NCBI RefSeq assembly: GCF_017357385.1
Contig: NZ_CP071633.1
Coordinates: 310,001 to 374,000, forward strand
Source: Rhizobium sp. NZLR1
GTDB taxonomy: Bacteria; Pseudomonadota; Alphaproteobacteria; Rhizobiales; Rhizobiaceae
Direction of reading: 5' to 3'
DNA: 64,000 bases
Shown: positions 17,739-26,620 of the stretch, piece after piece
Layout: every line of letters begins with the position of its first letter
How positions within the stretch are numbered: position 1 is the stretch's first letter
The notes under the pieces: generated by a model
Told to the model about the DNA's origin: nothing
Databases searched by the model: none
Seen by the model: the letters and a program-made list of their open reading frames with translations, nothing else
Translations under genes and position numbers: made by a program

Positions 17739-17751
17739 TCCCTTGGTTCGA

Positions 17752-18819
17752 TTACTTGGTGATGCCGAGCTTCTTGCAGCCGTCGGCGTAGCGGCCGGTG
17801 CACAGCTCCTCGGCGGTGTTGATCTTCTTGTCGATGATCTCGGCCTTGAGGTTCTCGGCAGTGACGACCGCAGGCACGAAAAGCTGTGCCGGCGTGTCGT
17901 AAAGCGTCATTTCGGCCTTCGGCGTTTCTCCAGCCAGGAGCTTGACGGCAACGTCGGCAGCGGCAGCCGCAACGATTTCGCTCGGTTTGGAGATCGTGTT
18001 GTACTGATCCCCCGATATGATCAGCTGCAGTGCAGCGATCGTCGCATCATTGCCGGTCACCGGCGGCACGGGATCGACACCCGCTGCCTTGAAGGCTGCA
18101 ATGGCGCCGCCACCGGTGCCGTCATTGGCGGCGACCACGCCGACGATCTGTTTGCTGAAGCGGGTGATCTGACCGGCTGCCCATTGCTGGGCATTCGCCG
18201 GCTGCCAGTTCGGCGTGTCGAATTCGGCAAGCGTCTTGTATCCGCCACTGGCAAGACCATCGTGAATACCGTCTTTGATCAGCCCGGCAGCCGCGTCGGT
18301 CGGTGAACCGTTGATCTGCAGGATGCCGCCGCCATCGGTCGGCACTTTCTTAGCCTTCAGATGCTGGACGAGCGATTCCGCGATTGCCTTGCCGATCGCC
18401 TTGTTATCGAAGGAGACGTAGAAATCGGCTTTCCCCTTCGGGATAGGACGGTCATAGGCAATGACCTTAACGCCCTGGCTCTGGGCGAGCTGGACGAGAG
18501 ACGCGGCGGCTGCCGAATCCACCGGATCGAGCACGATAACCTTGGCGCCCTGGGTAATGGCCGAATTGAACTGCTGCTGCTGTTTGGCAATATCGGCATC
18601 GGCATTCTGATAGAGAACCTTGCACGAGGCGCAAAGCTTCTTCATTTCCGCGACGAATCCTGGATGGTCGTGCTCTTCGTAACGGGTCGAGCCCTGGTCG
18701 GGCATAAGGAATGCGACCGTCGCATCCGAAACGGCGTTTTGCGCGAAGGCGGACGTGCCGCCGAGCAGGGATAGGACAACTGCTGTCGCACCTGCCACCT
18801 TGGTTGAGAATTTCATCAT
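17752..18819 (-). CDS. Sugar ABC transporter substrate-binding protein (XylF-like)
   Basis: 355 residues from ATG 18819, which has GGGAGG 8 nt upstream; the ATG at 18825 is too close to that site. Signal peptide MKFSTKVAGATAVVLSLLGG with cleavage after AFA. The type-1 periplasmic fold contains TVAFLMPDQGSTRYEEHDHPG, VIVLDPVDSAAAA, VIAYDRPI and DFYVSFDN, the XylF-type hallmarks. Two Cys pairs (LCASC, and late Cys residues) are unusual. Ligand is probably a pentose or polyol given the two SDRs downstream. Confidence 0.93.
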   Translation of the reverse strand: MMKFSTKVAGATAVVLSLLGGTSAFAQNAVSDATVAFLMPDQGSTRYEEHDHPGFVAEMKKLCASCKVLYQNADADIAKQQQQFNSAITQGAKVIVLDPVDSAAAASLVQLAQSQGVKVIAYDRPIPKGKADFYVSFDNKAIGKAIAESLVQHLKAKKVPTDGGGILQINGSPTDAAAGLIKDGIHDGLASGGYKTLAEFDTPNWQPANAQQWAAGQITRFSKQIVGVVAANDGTGGGAIAAFKAAGVDPVPPVTGNDATIAALQLIISGDQYNTISKPSEIVAAAAADVAVKLLAGETPKAEMTLYDTPAQLFVPAVVTAENLKAEIIDKKINTAEELCTGRYADGCKKLGITK

Positions 18820-19075
18820 TTCCATATCCTCCCGTTGGAAAAAAATTGTGTAGCTTCTTCGTTGCAGTGTTTCGCTGTGGCCGTTCGGCTGAGCGAACCG
18901 CCACGCCTGTCCCGGCGGTTTGCCGTTTTCTGAGGACAAGCGTCTCCTCTCGCGAACCGCTCACTGCGCGCTCGCGTTCAATCAATGTCAGTTTTCGTTC
19001 CTCCTCCTCGTCCTCCCTATCGCCGTCTTCGGCGAAACGTCGTCCTATTCCCGGGTTCCTGTTCGCTCGGCTGGC

Positions 19076-19960
19076 TCAGGCCGCTTTCGCTATGTTGATA
19101 TTGTCGCCCAATAGCCGCCGGAAACGGGAAGGCGTCATGCCTTTTTCCGCGAGAAATTGCCGGTTGAAATTGGACAGATTGTTGAAGCCGACCTCGAAGC
19201 AGATGTCGGTGATCGATGCATGGTCGTCGCTCATCAAGATCTGACAGGCGAGGTTGATGCGCAGTCGCTTCACATATTGCACCAGCGACATGCCGGTATG
19301 GCGGCGGAAGGCGCGCGAAAAGGCCCCGGCCGATTGCCCGGCAATCCTGGCGAGATCGGCTTCATCGAAGGATTTGGTCAGATTTTCCCTGATGTAGGCG
19401 AGTGCCTTGTTGATGCCGGCCGACATGTAGCCCGACGGATCGGGCAGATAGTTCGGGCTGGCAAGAAACTGGGAATCCTGCGCCCGGCTGAGCAGGCCGA
19501 CGATCATCATGAAGAGCTCGATGCGACGCACACCGTGAGCCTGCTGCACCTCGTTCATCAGGGGAGCAACCTGCCGGCTGGTCTCGGCGCCGAAGAGCAC
19601 GCCGCGGCGGGAGGCTTCGAGAACCGGATCGAACGGGCCGAGCTCGGCCAGCACCTTCATGGTGTCGCTGATGAAATTCTCGCTGAACTGGATGAGCTGG
19701 CATCGAAGCGGAATGCTCGATCCTTTCGGGACATCGCTGATCCAGTTATGAGGAAGATTAGGCCCGGCAAGCACAAGGTTGCCTGGCTCGAACTCGCCGA
19801 TGAAGTCGCCAACGAAATATCGTCCGGTTGTCGCCACGACGAGATGAAGTTCGTATTCCGGATGAAAATGCCAACGAACCGTATGATAGGGATAGCCATG
19901 CGCCTTCGTTGCGAAGGATTCGCCCGGTCTGATCTGAATGACTTCCAAGTCAGGTTCCAT
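19076..19960 (-). CDS. AraC-family regulator with cupin sensor domain
   Basis: 294 residues from ATG 19960. An N-terminal cupin (YHTVRWHFHPEYELHLVV, then GNLVLAGPNLPHNWI) is followed by a linker and the C-terminal double HTH (about 190-288) with ADLARIAGQSAGAFSRAFRR and ITDICFEVGFNNLSNFNRQF. This is the usual architecture of activators of sugar uptake operons. It lies 256 nt upstream of the XylF-like gene on the same strand and is the likely regulator of the operon. The 256-nt gap has no other gene. Confidence 0.93.
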   Translation of the reverse strand: MEPDLEVIQIRPGESFATKAHGYPYHTVRWHFHPEYELHLVVATTGRYFVGDFIGEFEPGNLVLAGPNLPHNWISDVPKGSSIPLRCQLIQFSENFISDTMKVLAELGPFDPVLEASRRGVLFGAETSRQVAPLMNEVQQAHGVRRIELFMMIVGLLSRAQDSQFLASPNYLPDPSGYMSAGINKALAYIRENLTKSFDEADLARIAGQSAGAFSRAFRRHTGMSLVQYVKRLRINLACQILMSDDHASITDICFEVGFNNLSNFNRQFLAEKGMTPSRFRRLLGDNINIAKAA

Positions 19961-20161
19961 TGTTTCCTCCTCCGAGGACGGGTGGTAAGCCCGCGTGCCA
20001 AATTCCCTTTTTGGCTTTATTGTTAAGCGGAGTGTAGTGGGCACGTCTCACGCCCGCCACCACGATTCCCAGGCAAAACTGATACTTTTTTGACGATCGA
20101 CGCTTCGCAGCTGGCGGAAAGACGACAGCAATCGGCATTGCACATCATCCGAGGACATGCT

Positions 20162-20920
20162 TCAGCCGGCCAAGGCGGCAATGACGTTTCTGACCAGTGC
20201 AGAGGAGGACAGCCGGCTCGTGGCACAGCTCGGGGCGCCGATCGCGCCGACCCGTACGGAAACGCCGCCGCGCGCATTGGCGATCGCAAACATCGACTCG
20301 TCGGTCAGATCATCGCCGATGGTAATCGGGCAGCGGTTCCTGAAAGGGTCGGACTGGAAAAACCGTTCCAGCGCATCGCCCTTGCTCGATCGTGCGGGAC
20401 GCAGCTCGAAGACCATCTTGCCGAGCTGCAACGCCCAGTTCGACCCTGCTAGCTCCGCATAGTGGTGCATGCGGTCCTCGAGTACCTTTTCATATTCGGG
20501 CGCGAGCCGGTAATGGGCGGCAACGGCGGCGCCCTTGTCCTCGATCAAGACTCCCGGATAGTGCTCGGCTTCCGCAGTCAGCGCGTGCTTCAGCGCCTGA
20601 AACTCAGGTGTCGCATCGACCGTCTGCATTCCCGCGGCGCTCCTGATTTCCGCGCCATGAAGGCCTGCCGTCGGAAATGCAAAGGGTTTGAACAGCGTGT
20701 CTGCATAAGCAAGCGACCGTCCGGTGACCAGTGCCAAGGCGCCGCCAAGCTTGTTCGACAGGCGGTGAAGTTGCCCGGGAAGCGCCTCCGGAACTTCGAT
20801 CGCGTCCGGCGTGGGCGCAAGATTGAGCAGCGTCCCGTCGATATCGAGAAACATCGCCCAATGATCCGGCTCTTCCAAGACCAGTGAAAGCATTTCCTGG
20901 GTGGCGCTATCGTCCTGCAC
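20162..20920 (-). CDS. otsB: Trehalose-6-phosphate phosphatase-like HAD protein
   Basis: 252 residues from GTG 20920 with GGAG 6 nt upstream; the frame is also open to a TTG at 20932. HAD motifs: nucleophile DIDGTLL, VTGRSL motif II, Lys region in ARSSKGDALERF, and GDDLTDESMF motif IV. HGAEIR and LQLGKMVFELRP are typical of OtsB. The reaction would be trehalose 6-phosphate to trehalose. No otsA is adjacent; the neighbour is a divergent ROK kinase. Some relatives act on other sugar phosphates, so the symbol is by family. Confidence 0.85.
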   Translation of the reverse strand: MQDDSATQEMLSLVLEEPDHWAMFLDIDGTLLNLAPTPDAIEVPEALPGQLHRLSNKLGGALALVTGRSLAYADTLFKPFAFPTAGLHGAEIRSAAGMQTVDATPEFQALKHALTAEAEHYPGVLIEDKGAAVAAHYRLAPEYEKVLEDRMHHYAELAGSNWALQLGKMVFELRPARSSKGDALERFFQSDPFRNRCPITIGDDLTDESMFAIANARGGVSVRVGAIGAPSCATSRLSSSALVRNVIAALAG

Positions 20921-21065
20921 GGGATTCTCCAAACGCTGCAGTCATTGAAGCTAGGTCGCCAAGCGATGAGGGCAAGGTGAGCTTTCCGACTCCGGAACAT
21001 CAAGCGGCTGGTCCGCGTTGTATCTCGCCGCCCGTTCGAGCACTCGCGCCGTAGAAGGTATTTTG

Positions 21066-22151
21066 ATGGCCAAAAGCAGTTCCGAGCCCCGTGATGAGCT
21101 CAATGCCCCGCTGGCACATGGCGCGTTAAACCTGCCATTGGTGACGATCGACGACTACAACAACGAGCTGCGTGACAAGAATGGTTTCGTTGGCGACAAC
21201 GCCAACAAGAAGACTTTTCAAATGAAGCTTGACGATTGGAGAAAACGCATCCGCAAGGTCGGAGACGACCCGATCGGCAAGACCGCGACGGCGAAGCTTT
21301 CCAAGAAGAAGATCGATGCCTTCCTCAAGGGCGACGACATGGAGGCAGCGGCATTGATCATGGGGGCGGTGGAAGACTTCGCTCAGGACTTTGCCGACGT
21401 GATCGGAAAGTTCCTTAAGGACAAGCGCTGGGTCAAGACGGAACGCATCGTCGTTGGCGGCGGCTTCCGGCAGAGCCGGTTCGGCGAGCTGACCATCGCC
21501 AGGACCATGGTTATTCTCAAGGCGGCCGGCATAGACGTCGAGGTCGTGCCGATCGTTCACCATCCTGACGAGGCTGGACTGATCGGCTCGGTCCACCTGA
21601 TGCCGCGCTGGATGTTCAAGGGCCACGAGGCGATCCTGGCCGTTGATATCGGCGGCACTAACGTTCGCGCCGGCGTCGTAAAATTCGGAAAGGACGACGC
21701 GCCGAACTTCGCGGATGCGAGCGTATGGGAATCAGCCATCTGGCGTCATGCCGATGATGAGCCAAGTCGCACCGCAACCATCGAGAAGTTGGCCGCGATG
21801 TTGCACGAACTGATCGGCAAGGCGGAGAAGGCCAATCTCAAACCTGCGCCCATCATCGGGATCGCCTGCCCCGGCATCATCAAAGCCGATGGCTCAATCG
21901 AACGCGGCGGACAGAACCTGCCGGGCGGAAACTGGGAAAGCGACAGCTTCAACCTTCCCGCCGCGCTGATGAAGGCCATTCCTGAGATTGGTGACGACAG
22001 CACATTCGTGATGATGCACAACGACGCCGTCGTGCAGGGATTGTCGCAGATCCCATTTATGACCGACGTGTCGAGGTGGGCGGTACTGACGATCGGTACG
22101 GGTCTGGGCAATGCGCATTTCACGAATCGAGAGGCAACGAAGGCGCGATAG
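21066..22151 (+). CDS. ROK-family sugar kinase homologue with circularly permuted motif order
   Basis: 361 residues from ATG 21066. Normal ROK kinases start with the phosphate loop D-x-GGT and end with the GGG and AG-x-x-GA blocks. Here the order is reversed. Residues 85-178 carry the C-terminal-lobe blocks (GDDMEAAALIMGAVEDF, ERIVVGGGF at 127-134, DEAGLIGSVHL at 168-178). The N-lobe follows: AVDIGGTNVRAGVV (192-205), ACPGII (267-272), HNDAVVQG with the catalytic Asp (318-325), and LTIGTGLGNA (341-350), near the very end. The zinc motif C-x-C-G of most ROK kinases is absent. It is divergent from the otsB-like gene. Substrate probably a hexose, unproven. Confidence 0.82.
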   Translation: MAKSSSEPRDELNAPLAHGALNLPLVTIDDYNNELRDKNGFVGDNANKKTFQMKLDDWRKRIRKVGDDPIGKTATAKLSKKKIDAFLKGDDMEAAALIMGAVEDFAQDFADVIGKFLKDKRWVKTERIVVGGGFRQSRFGELTIARTMVILKAAGIDVEVVPIVHHPDEAGLIGSVHLMPRWMFKGHEAILAVDIGGTNVRAGVVKFGKDDAPNFADASVWESAIWRHADDEPSRTATIEKLAAMLHELIGKAEKANLKPAPIIGIACPGIIKADGSIERGGQNLPGGNWESDSFNLPAALMKAIPEIGDDSTFVMMHNDAVVQGLSQIPFMTDVSRWAVLTIGTGLGNAHFTNREATKAR

Positions 22152-23006
22152 GCTCCAACTCCACTGCCCGGGGCGAACCAACCAAAAAAGCCCCGACAGG
22201 AAAGAGTGCCCGTTTGCGGAAGATGGAGATGCGATTTGGTCAACCGGGTTAGCGGCAGCTCTGGAGGCCCCTCCCCTTTTTCGCTTGGGAAAAGATGGTG
22301 ATAACTGCCACGGGTTGTTCTCGGCGGGTTCAAATTGCGCTTATCTCTCCGGCGTCACACAGGCCATGCGCAGACGAAAGATGGATCATGAACTTCAAGG
22401 GAATAAGCGCTCCGCTCAATGCTGTCCGTCTCGAACAAATGCTCGGGCTCGTTCCGTCACGCCGCGATCCTGAAACCCGTGATGCAAACGACAAATCTTC
22501 CGGCAATGAACCCGCCCGCGGGCTGGAGGCCGAAAACCAGTACCGTTCGCCTGCCTAAATGAGACGATCTGTGCAAGGTGACGGAAGCTGTTCGCGATGC
22601 GTCGGCAATGGCGTTTAGCGCGCAAAATTACCCGATTTATCAGTATTGCGTGAATGCCGACCGAGACCGCGATTGCTGAGAAGCCAAGATCGCCAGTCAG
22701 GCGCATGAAATCAATACCAACGCCACGGCGATCATGGCGGCGGCGCACGAGCAATCAACTGCGTTCGGCCTTGATGCCGACGGCTTTAAAGTCTGCCTCG
22801 CTTCCAAACAGCGAAGACATCGCCGACCGTTGAGACGCGGCACTGTTCGATTCGATATCCCTTCATTGAAACGGTCAGCAAGCCCCAAGGCGATCAGCCT
22901 CGGTGGCAACAGGAAAATGCTGCGCTGCCAAAAAAATCGCCACGCATTTCACTGCGCGTTTTTTCGGCAGTACCCATTGACAATTCATCCTTCATGGCAC
23001 TTGATA
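22152..23006. other. Degenerate spacer with possible gene scraps
   Basis: About 850 nt without a convincing gene. A plus-strand stretch at about 22684-22765 reads AKIASQAHEINTNATAIMAA then AHEQSTA. This resembles the end of the signalling domain of a methyl-accepting chemotaxis protein, but a stop lies just upstream and the sequence after it is unrelated. A 56-codon frame from 22388 has no clear ribosome site. I treat the region as decayed DNA. Confidence 0.3.
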
Positions 23007-23007
23007 C

Positions 23008-23053
23008 ATTATTCCAGTAAAACAGACATACGTCCATTATACTGGAATAATGG
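23008..23053. promoter_or_regulatory. Pair of operator-like dyads upstream of an amino-acid ABC importer
   Basis: attattccagt (23008-23018) is repeated inverted as actggaataat (23041-23051). The second copy is also the right half of a 20-bp dyad ccattat-actgga-ataatgg (23034-23053). It ends 23 nt before the binding-protein start, so a bound protein would block transcription or translation. The form is typical of GntR/FCD-type sites; the cognate regulator is not identified. Confidence 0.6.
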
Positions 23054-23076
23054 GAACCATCCATAAGGGGAACGCC

Positions 23077-23916
23077 ATGACCATTTCCTTTCGCACCGGC
23101 GTGATGTCGCTGGTCGCCGCCGCCATGTTGTCCACGCCTGTGCTGGCCGACGGCAGCAAGCTCGATGAAGTGCTGGCCCGCGGCCACCTCGTCCTCGGCA
23201 CGGGCAGCACCAACGCGCCTTGGCACTTTAAGAGCGCAGACGACAAGCTTCAGGGCTTCGACGTCGACATGGGCCATATCATCGCCAAAGCTCTCTTCGG
23301 CGATCCTGAGAAAATTGAATATGTGAACCAGTCCTCCGACGCCCGCATCCCGAACATTACCACTGACAAGGTCGACATCACCTGCCAGTTCATGACCGTT
23401 ACCGGCGAACGCGCCCAGCAGGTTGCCTTTACCATTCCCTATTATCGCGAGGGTGTGGGCCTGATGCTCAAGGCGGACGCAAAATATGCCGACTACGCCG
23501 CTCTCAAGGCGGCTGGTTCTTCCGTCACCATCTCGGTTCTCCAGAACGTCTACGCCGAGACAATGGTGCATGCGGCATTGCCGGAGGCGGCCGTCGATCA
23601 GTATGATTCCGTCGACCTGATCTATCAGGCCCTGGAGTCGGGACGCGCCGACGCCGTCGCCACCGACCAGTCGTCGCTCGCCTGGTACATGACCCAAAAT
23701 CCGGGCCGCTATAAGGACGCTGGTTACGGCTGGAACCCGCAGACCTACGCCTGCGCGGTCAAGCGCGGCGACCAGGACTGGCTGAACTTCGTCAACACCG
23801 CCCTGCATGAAGCCATGACCGGCGTCGAGTTCGACTTCTACGCCAAGTCCTTCAAGACCTGGTTCGGCAAGGATCTGACGCCACCGCAGATCGGCTTTCC
23901 TGTTGAATTCAAGTAA
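23077..23916 (+). CDS. Polar amino-acid-type ABC transporter substrate-binding protein
   Basis: 279 residues from ATG 23077 (AAGGGG site upstream). Signal peptide MTISFRTGVMSLVAAAMLST with cleavage after VLA. Family SBP_bac_3 features: LDEVLARGHLVLGTGSTNAPW, LQGFDVDMGHIIAKALFG, and the lobe-switch region RADAVATDQSSLAWYMTQNP. First gene of a four-gene importer (23077-26194). The ligand is probably a polar amino acid or related compound. Confidence 0.93.
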   Translation: MTISFRTGVMSLVAAAMLSTPVLADGSKLDEVLARGHLVLGTGSTNAPWHFKSADDKLQGFDVDMGHIIAKALFGDPEKIEYVNQSSDARIPNITTDKVDITCQFMTVTGERAQQVAFTIPYYREGVGLMLKADAKYADYAALKAAGSSVTISVLQNVYAETMVHAALPEAAVDQYDSVDLIYQALESGRADAVATDQSSLAWYMTQNPGRYKDAGYGWNPQTYACAVKRGDQDWLNFVNTALHEAMTGVEFDFYAKSFKTWFGKDLTPPQIGFPVEFK

Positions 23917-23923
23917 CGGCCAT

Positions 23924-23951
23924 GCGGAGCGGGACTGTTCTCCCGCTCCGC
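23924..23951 (+). other. Stem-loop after the binding-protein gene
   Basis: Perfect 11-bp stem gcggagcggga / tcccgctccgc with a 6-nt loop, starting 7 nt after the stop codon. No U-tract follows. It probably stabilises the binding-protein mRNA and reduces read-through to the permeases. Confidence 0.75.
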
Positions 23952-23957
23952 TGCGCA

Positions 23958-24063
23958 GGATGATTTCACGCCGGGTCGTCCTGAAATCTGAATCCTGTTT
24001 TCAATTAAACAGTGCGAGCATGATGTCATAAGAAAACCGCGCACAATTTTCGGCATCATGTTC
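23958..24063. repeat. Rhizobial intergenic repeat, family A, copy 1
   Basis: A 106-bp element nearly identical in layout to 39201-39306. Shared blocks are ggatgattt at the start, aaatctgaatcctgtt, attaaa, gagcatgatgtcat, agaaaaccgc and ttttcggcatcatg at the end. It contains an inverted repeat around gcatgatg / catcatg and lies between the binding-protein and permease genes. Confidence 0.8.
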
Positions 24064-24083
24064 AGTCTGAAAGGGCGGCCCGT

Positions 24084-24746
24084 ATGGGTTACACGTTGAA
24101 TTTCGGCGCCGTCTGGCGCAATTTCGATTTCCTTTTGAGCGGGCTCGCGCTCAGCCTCGGCCTTGCGGTGATCTCGATCCTGATCGGGGCTGCGATCGGT
24201 CTCGCCGTGGCATTCGCGCTGACGTCCAAAAGCCGCTTCGCGGTCGTGCCTGCACGGCTCTATGTCACGGTAATCCGCAACCTGCCGATTCTCGTCCTGG
24301 TGCTTTTCGTCTTTTTCGCGCTGCCGCAGATGGGCTTGCGCCTCGACAAGATAAAAAGCTTCGTGCTGGTCCTATCGCTCTATTCCGGCGCCTATCTGGC
24401 CGAGGTGTTCCGCGCCGGGCTGTTGTCGATCCCGAGAGGATTGACGGAAGCCGGCCTCGCCATCGGCCTGACGGGAATGCAGATCCGCAGCTCTATCATC
24501 GCGCCGTTGATGCTGCGTAACGTGCTGCCATCGTTATCCTCGACGATCATCTCGCTCTTCAAGGACACCTCGCTCGCCGCCGCCATCGCCGTGCCGGAGC
24601 TGACCTTTGCTGCCCGCAAGATCAATGTCGAGAGCTTTCGCGTCATCGAAACCTGGATGGTCACATCGGCCCTCTACGTCGTGACCTGTTTCCTCATCGC
24701 TGCCGTGATGCGCTTCGTCGAGCGCCGCCTGGCCCTGCCGAGATAG
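24084..24746 (+). CDS. Polar amino-acid ABC transporter permease
   Basis: 220 residues with about five hydrophobic segments, normal for HisM/GlnP-type permeases. The N-terminal signature region includes FLLSGLALSLGLAVISILIG. The EAA loop reads EAGLAIGLTGMQIRSSIIAP. TLPI-type segment VIRNLPILVLVLFVFFALPQ. Followed 5 nt later by the second permease, with which it forms the heterodimeric pore. Confidence 0.93.
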   Translation: MGYTLNFGAVWRNFDFLLSGLALSLGLAVISILIGAAIGLAVAFALTSKSRFAVVPARLYVTVIRNLPILVLVLFVFFALPQMGLRLDKIKSFVLVLSLYSGAYLAEVFRAGLLSIPRGLTEAGLAIGLTGMQIRSSIIAPLMLRNVLPSLSSTIISLFKDTSLAAAIAVPELTFAARKINVESFRVIETWMVTSALYVVTCFLIAAVMRFVERRLALPR

Positions 24747-24751
24747 ACCTG

Positions 24752-25411
24752 ATGACCCACACCTTTCTCGAACAACTCTGGATCGCCCGCTACGTCATCA
24801 TCAATGGCGTCGGTGTGACCGTATCGATCTCTCTGCTGGCCATCCTCGCGGGTTCCGTCCTCGGCGTTTTCGTCGGCCTGGCGCTCGTCTATGGCGGCGT
24901 TGTTTTACGTGTGGCCGTGCGCGCCTATACCGATATCATCCGCGGCACGCCGGTGCTGGTGCTGGTGCTGGCGAGCTACTATGTCTCTGCCGCTGTCGGT
25001 CTCGATCTCGGGCCGTTTTCAGCCGGTGTGCTCGCCCTTGCTATCTTCTGCTCCTCGCATGTCGGCGAAATCGTCCGCGGTGCGCTTCAGGCGATCCCGA
25101 AGGGGCAGACTGAAGCCGCCAAGGCGATCGGCCTGACCTTTACCCAGACCTTCACCTCGGTGCTGTGGCCGCAGGCCATGCGCCAGTGCCTGCCGGCCTG
25201 GGTGAATACCGCCGCCGAGATGGTGAAGGCCTCGACGCTGCTCTCGGTCATCGGCGTCGCGGAGCTTCTGCTGCGCACGCAGGAGATCATCTCCCGCAAT
25301 TTCATGAGCCTCCAGTTCTATTTCCTGGCCGGCGGTCTCTATTTCATCGTCAATTACGGCATCGAGCACTTCGGCAAATATGTCGAGCGCAAGACCGCCC
25401 TGCCGTCCTGA
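24752..25411 (+). CDS. Polar amino-acid ABC transporter permease
   Basis: 219 residues. Hydrophobic segments begin with VIINGVGVTVSISLLAILAG; the membrane-pore segment is IIRGTPVLVLVLASYYVSAA; the EAA loop is EAAKAIGLTFTQTFTSVLWPQ, which docks to the ATPase. It pairs with the preceding permease and is 12 nt from the ATPase gene. Confidence 0.93.
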   Translation: MTHTFLEQLWIARYVIINGVGVTVSISLLAILAGSVLGVFVGLALVYGGVVLRVAVRAYTDIIRGTPVLVLVLASYYVSAAVGLDLGPFSAGVLALAIFCSSHVGEIVRGALQAIPKGQTEAAKAIGLTFTQTFTSVLWPQAMRQCLPAWVNTAAEMVKASTLLSVIGVAELLLRTQEIISRNFMSLQFYFLAGGLYFIVNYGIEHFGKYVERKTALPS

Positions 25412-25423
25412 GGAGTTCCCCCG

Positions 25424-26194
25424 ATGGCCAACACCATTCTCGACATCAAAGGCCTGCGCAAGACTTACGGCATCCACGAGGTTCTCAAAGGCGTCGATTG
25501 CGCCGTAGCGGAAGGCGAGGTCATTTCCATCATCGGCTCGTCCGGCTCCGGGAAAACCACTTTGCTGCGCTGCGTCAACATGCTGGAGGAATTCCAGGGC
25601 GGCACGATCAGCCTCGATGGCGAGGAGATCGGCTACCGCGCCGAAGGCGCTACGCGGCGCCGCAAGAGCGAGAAGGAAATTGCACGCCAGCGCGCGCTGA
25701 CCGGCATGGCTTTTCAGCAGTTCAATCTCTTCCCGCATATGAGTGCCGCTGAAAACGTCATGCTCGGTCTCGTCAAGGTGAAGAAAATGACGAAGCCGGA
25801 AGCCCGCGCCATCGCGGAAAAATGGCTCGATCGTGTCGGCCTCGCCGCGCGCACCAACCACTATCCCGGACAGCTTTCCGGCGGCCAGCAGCAGCGCGTC
25901 GCGATCGCCCGCGCCATCGCCATGTCGCCGAGGCTGATGCTGTTCGACGAAGTGACCTCGGCGCTGGATCCGGAGCTGGTGGGCGAAGTGCTGCAGGTCA
26001 TCAAGGGGCTTGCCTCCGACGGCATGACCATGCTGCTCGTCACCCATGAAATGCGCTTCGCCTACGAGGTTTCATCGCGCGTCATCTTCATGAACCAGGG
26101 CGTTATCTGCGAGGAGGGAGATCCGAAGGAAATGTTCGTGCGGCCGAAGACCGAACGGCTCGCAGAATTCCTCAAAACCTCGAGTTTCAACTAA
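25424..26194 (+). CDS. Polar amino-acid ABC transporter ATP-binding protein
   Basis: 256 residues. Walker [11 protein letters not shown]-loop [12 protein letters not shown], signature [16 protein letters not shown], Walker [16 protein letters not shown] (Val in place of the common Pro, as in some GltL-type ATPases), switch His in LVTHEM. A basic insertion ([17 protein letters not shown]) before the Q-loop is slightly unusual. Last gene of the first amino-acid importer operon; a family B repeat starts directly after its stop. Confidence 0.94.
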   Translation: MANTILDIKGLRKTYGIHEVLKGVDCAVAEGEVISIIGSSGSGKTTLLRCVNMLEEFQGGTISLDGEEIGYRAEGATRRRKSEKEIARQRALTGMAFQQFNLFPHMSAAENVMLGLVKVKKMTKPEARAIAEKWLDRVGLAARTNHYPGQLSGGQQQRVAIARAIAMSPRLMLFDEVTSALDPELVGEVLQVIKGLASDGMTMLLVTHEMRFAYEVSSRVIFMNQGVICEEGDPKEMFVRPKTERLAEFLKTSSFN

Positions 26195-26298
26195 TGCATG
26201 TCGCCCGGAAGTGTGCAGCGGTTCCGGGACAACGACATGCATAAAAACAAAGGGCAAAAGCGCGTCGCATGCATCAAATTTGATGCGACGCGCTTTAG
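26195..26298. repeat. Rhizobial intergenic repeat, family B, copy 1
   Basis: About 104 bp starting one base after the ATPase stop. Blocks shared with 46518-46650 are gcatgtcgc at the left, gtg-gcagcgg, acgacatgc-taaaaacaaag in the middle, and a right part aaagcgcg ... gcgacgcgctttag. The last part is itself a long inverted repeat (aaagcgcgtcgcat / atgcgacgcgcttt), and gcatgtcg / cgacatgc form the left stem. Confidence 0.8.
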
Positions 26299-26572
26299 AC
26301 GAAAAAGAGGCCGCGTGGACCATCAGCGTTGCTTACCTGCATGGCGCCCGATCCAAGGCGAGTTTCGACGCGCGGCCGCTCCTTCTTCAAGAAAGAAATC
26401 TGCCAACAGGGCAACCGATCGAGGGAACTGTTAGTCCTCGTTGCCAGTGGGCGCCGGCGGCAATGACGACCGGACCAAATGTCGGGACGAGGAGGTGCGG
26501 GCGCGCGCACAAATTTCGGTCAATCTGCATTCCCGGCAGGCAAATTCCCGGCCAAGCCTTCGAGACATCTTG

Positions 26573-26594
26573 AAAATCCTGAACGCAGGATTTT
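26573..26594. promoter_or_regulatory. Palindromic operator-like site upstream of the GntR pseudogene
   Basis: Perfect 9-bp arms aaaatcctg / caggatttt separated by aacg, 27 nt upstream of the proposed GntR start. An autoregulatory operator is the simplest reading. The stem is AT-rich, which argues against a terminator. Confidence 0.5.
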
Positions 26595-26620
26595 GGCATA
26601 TGCTTTGCTTTCTCTCTTTT

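Noticed and set aside
22684..22765. Methyl-accepting chemotaxis protein gene
   Set aside because: Only about 27 residues resemble the end of a signalling domain, directly preceded by a stop; too little to call even a confident pseudogene.
23958..24063. A CRISPR repeat or riboswitch
   Set aside because: There are only two distant copies with no spacer-repeat periodicity, and the sequence is a self-complementary dispersed element rather than a known aptamer fold.
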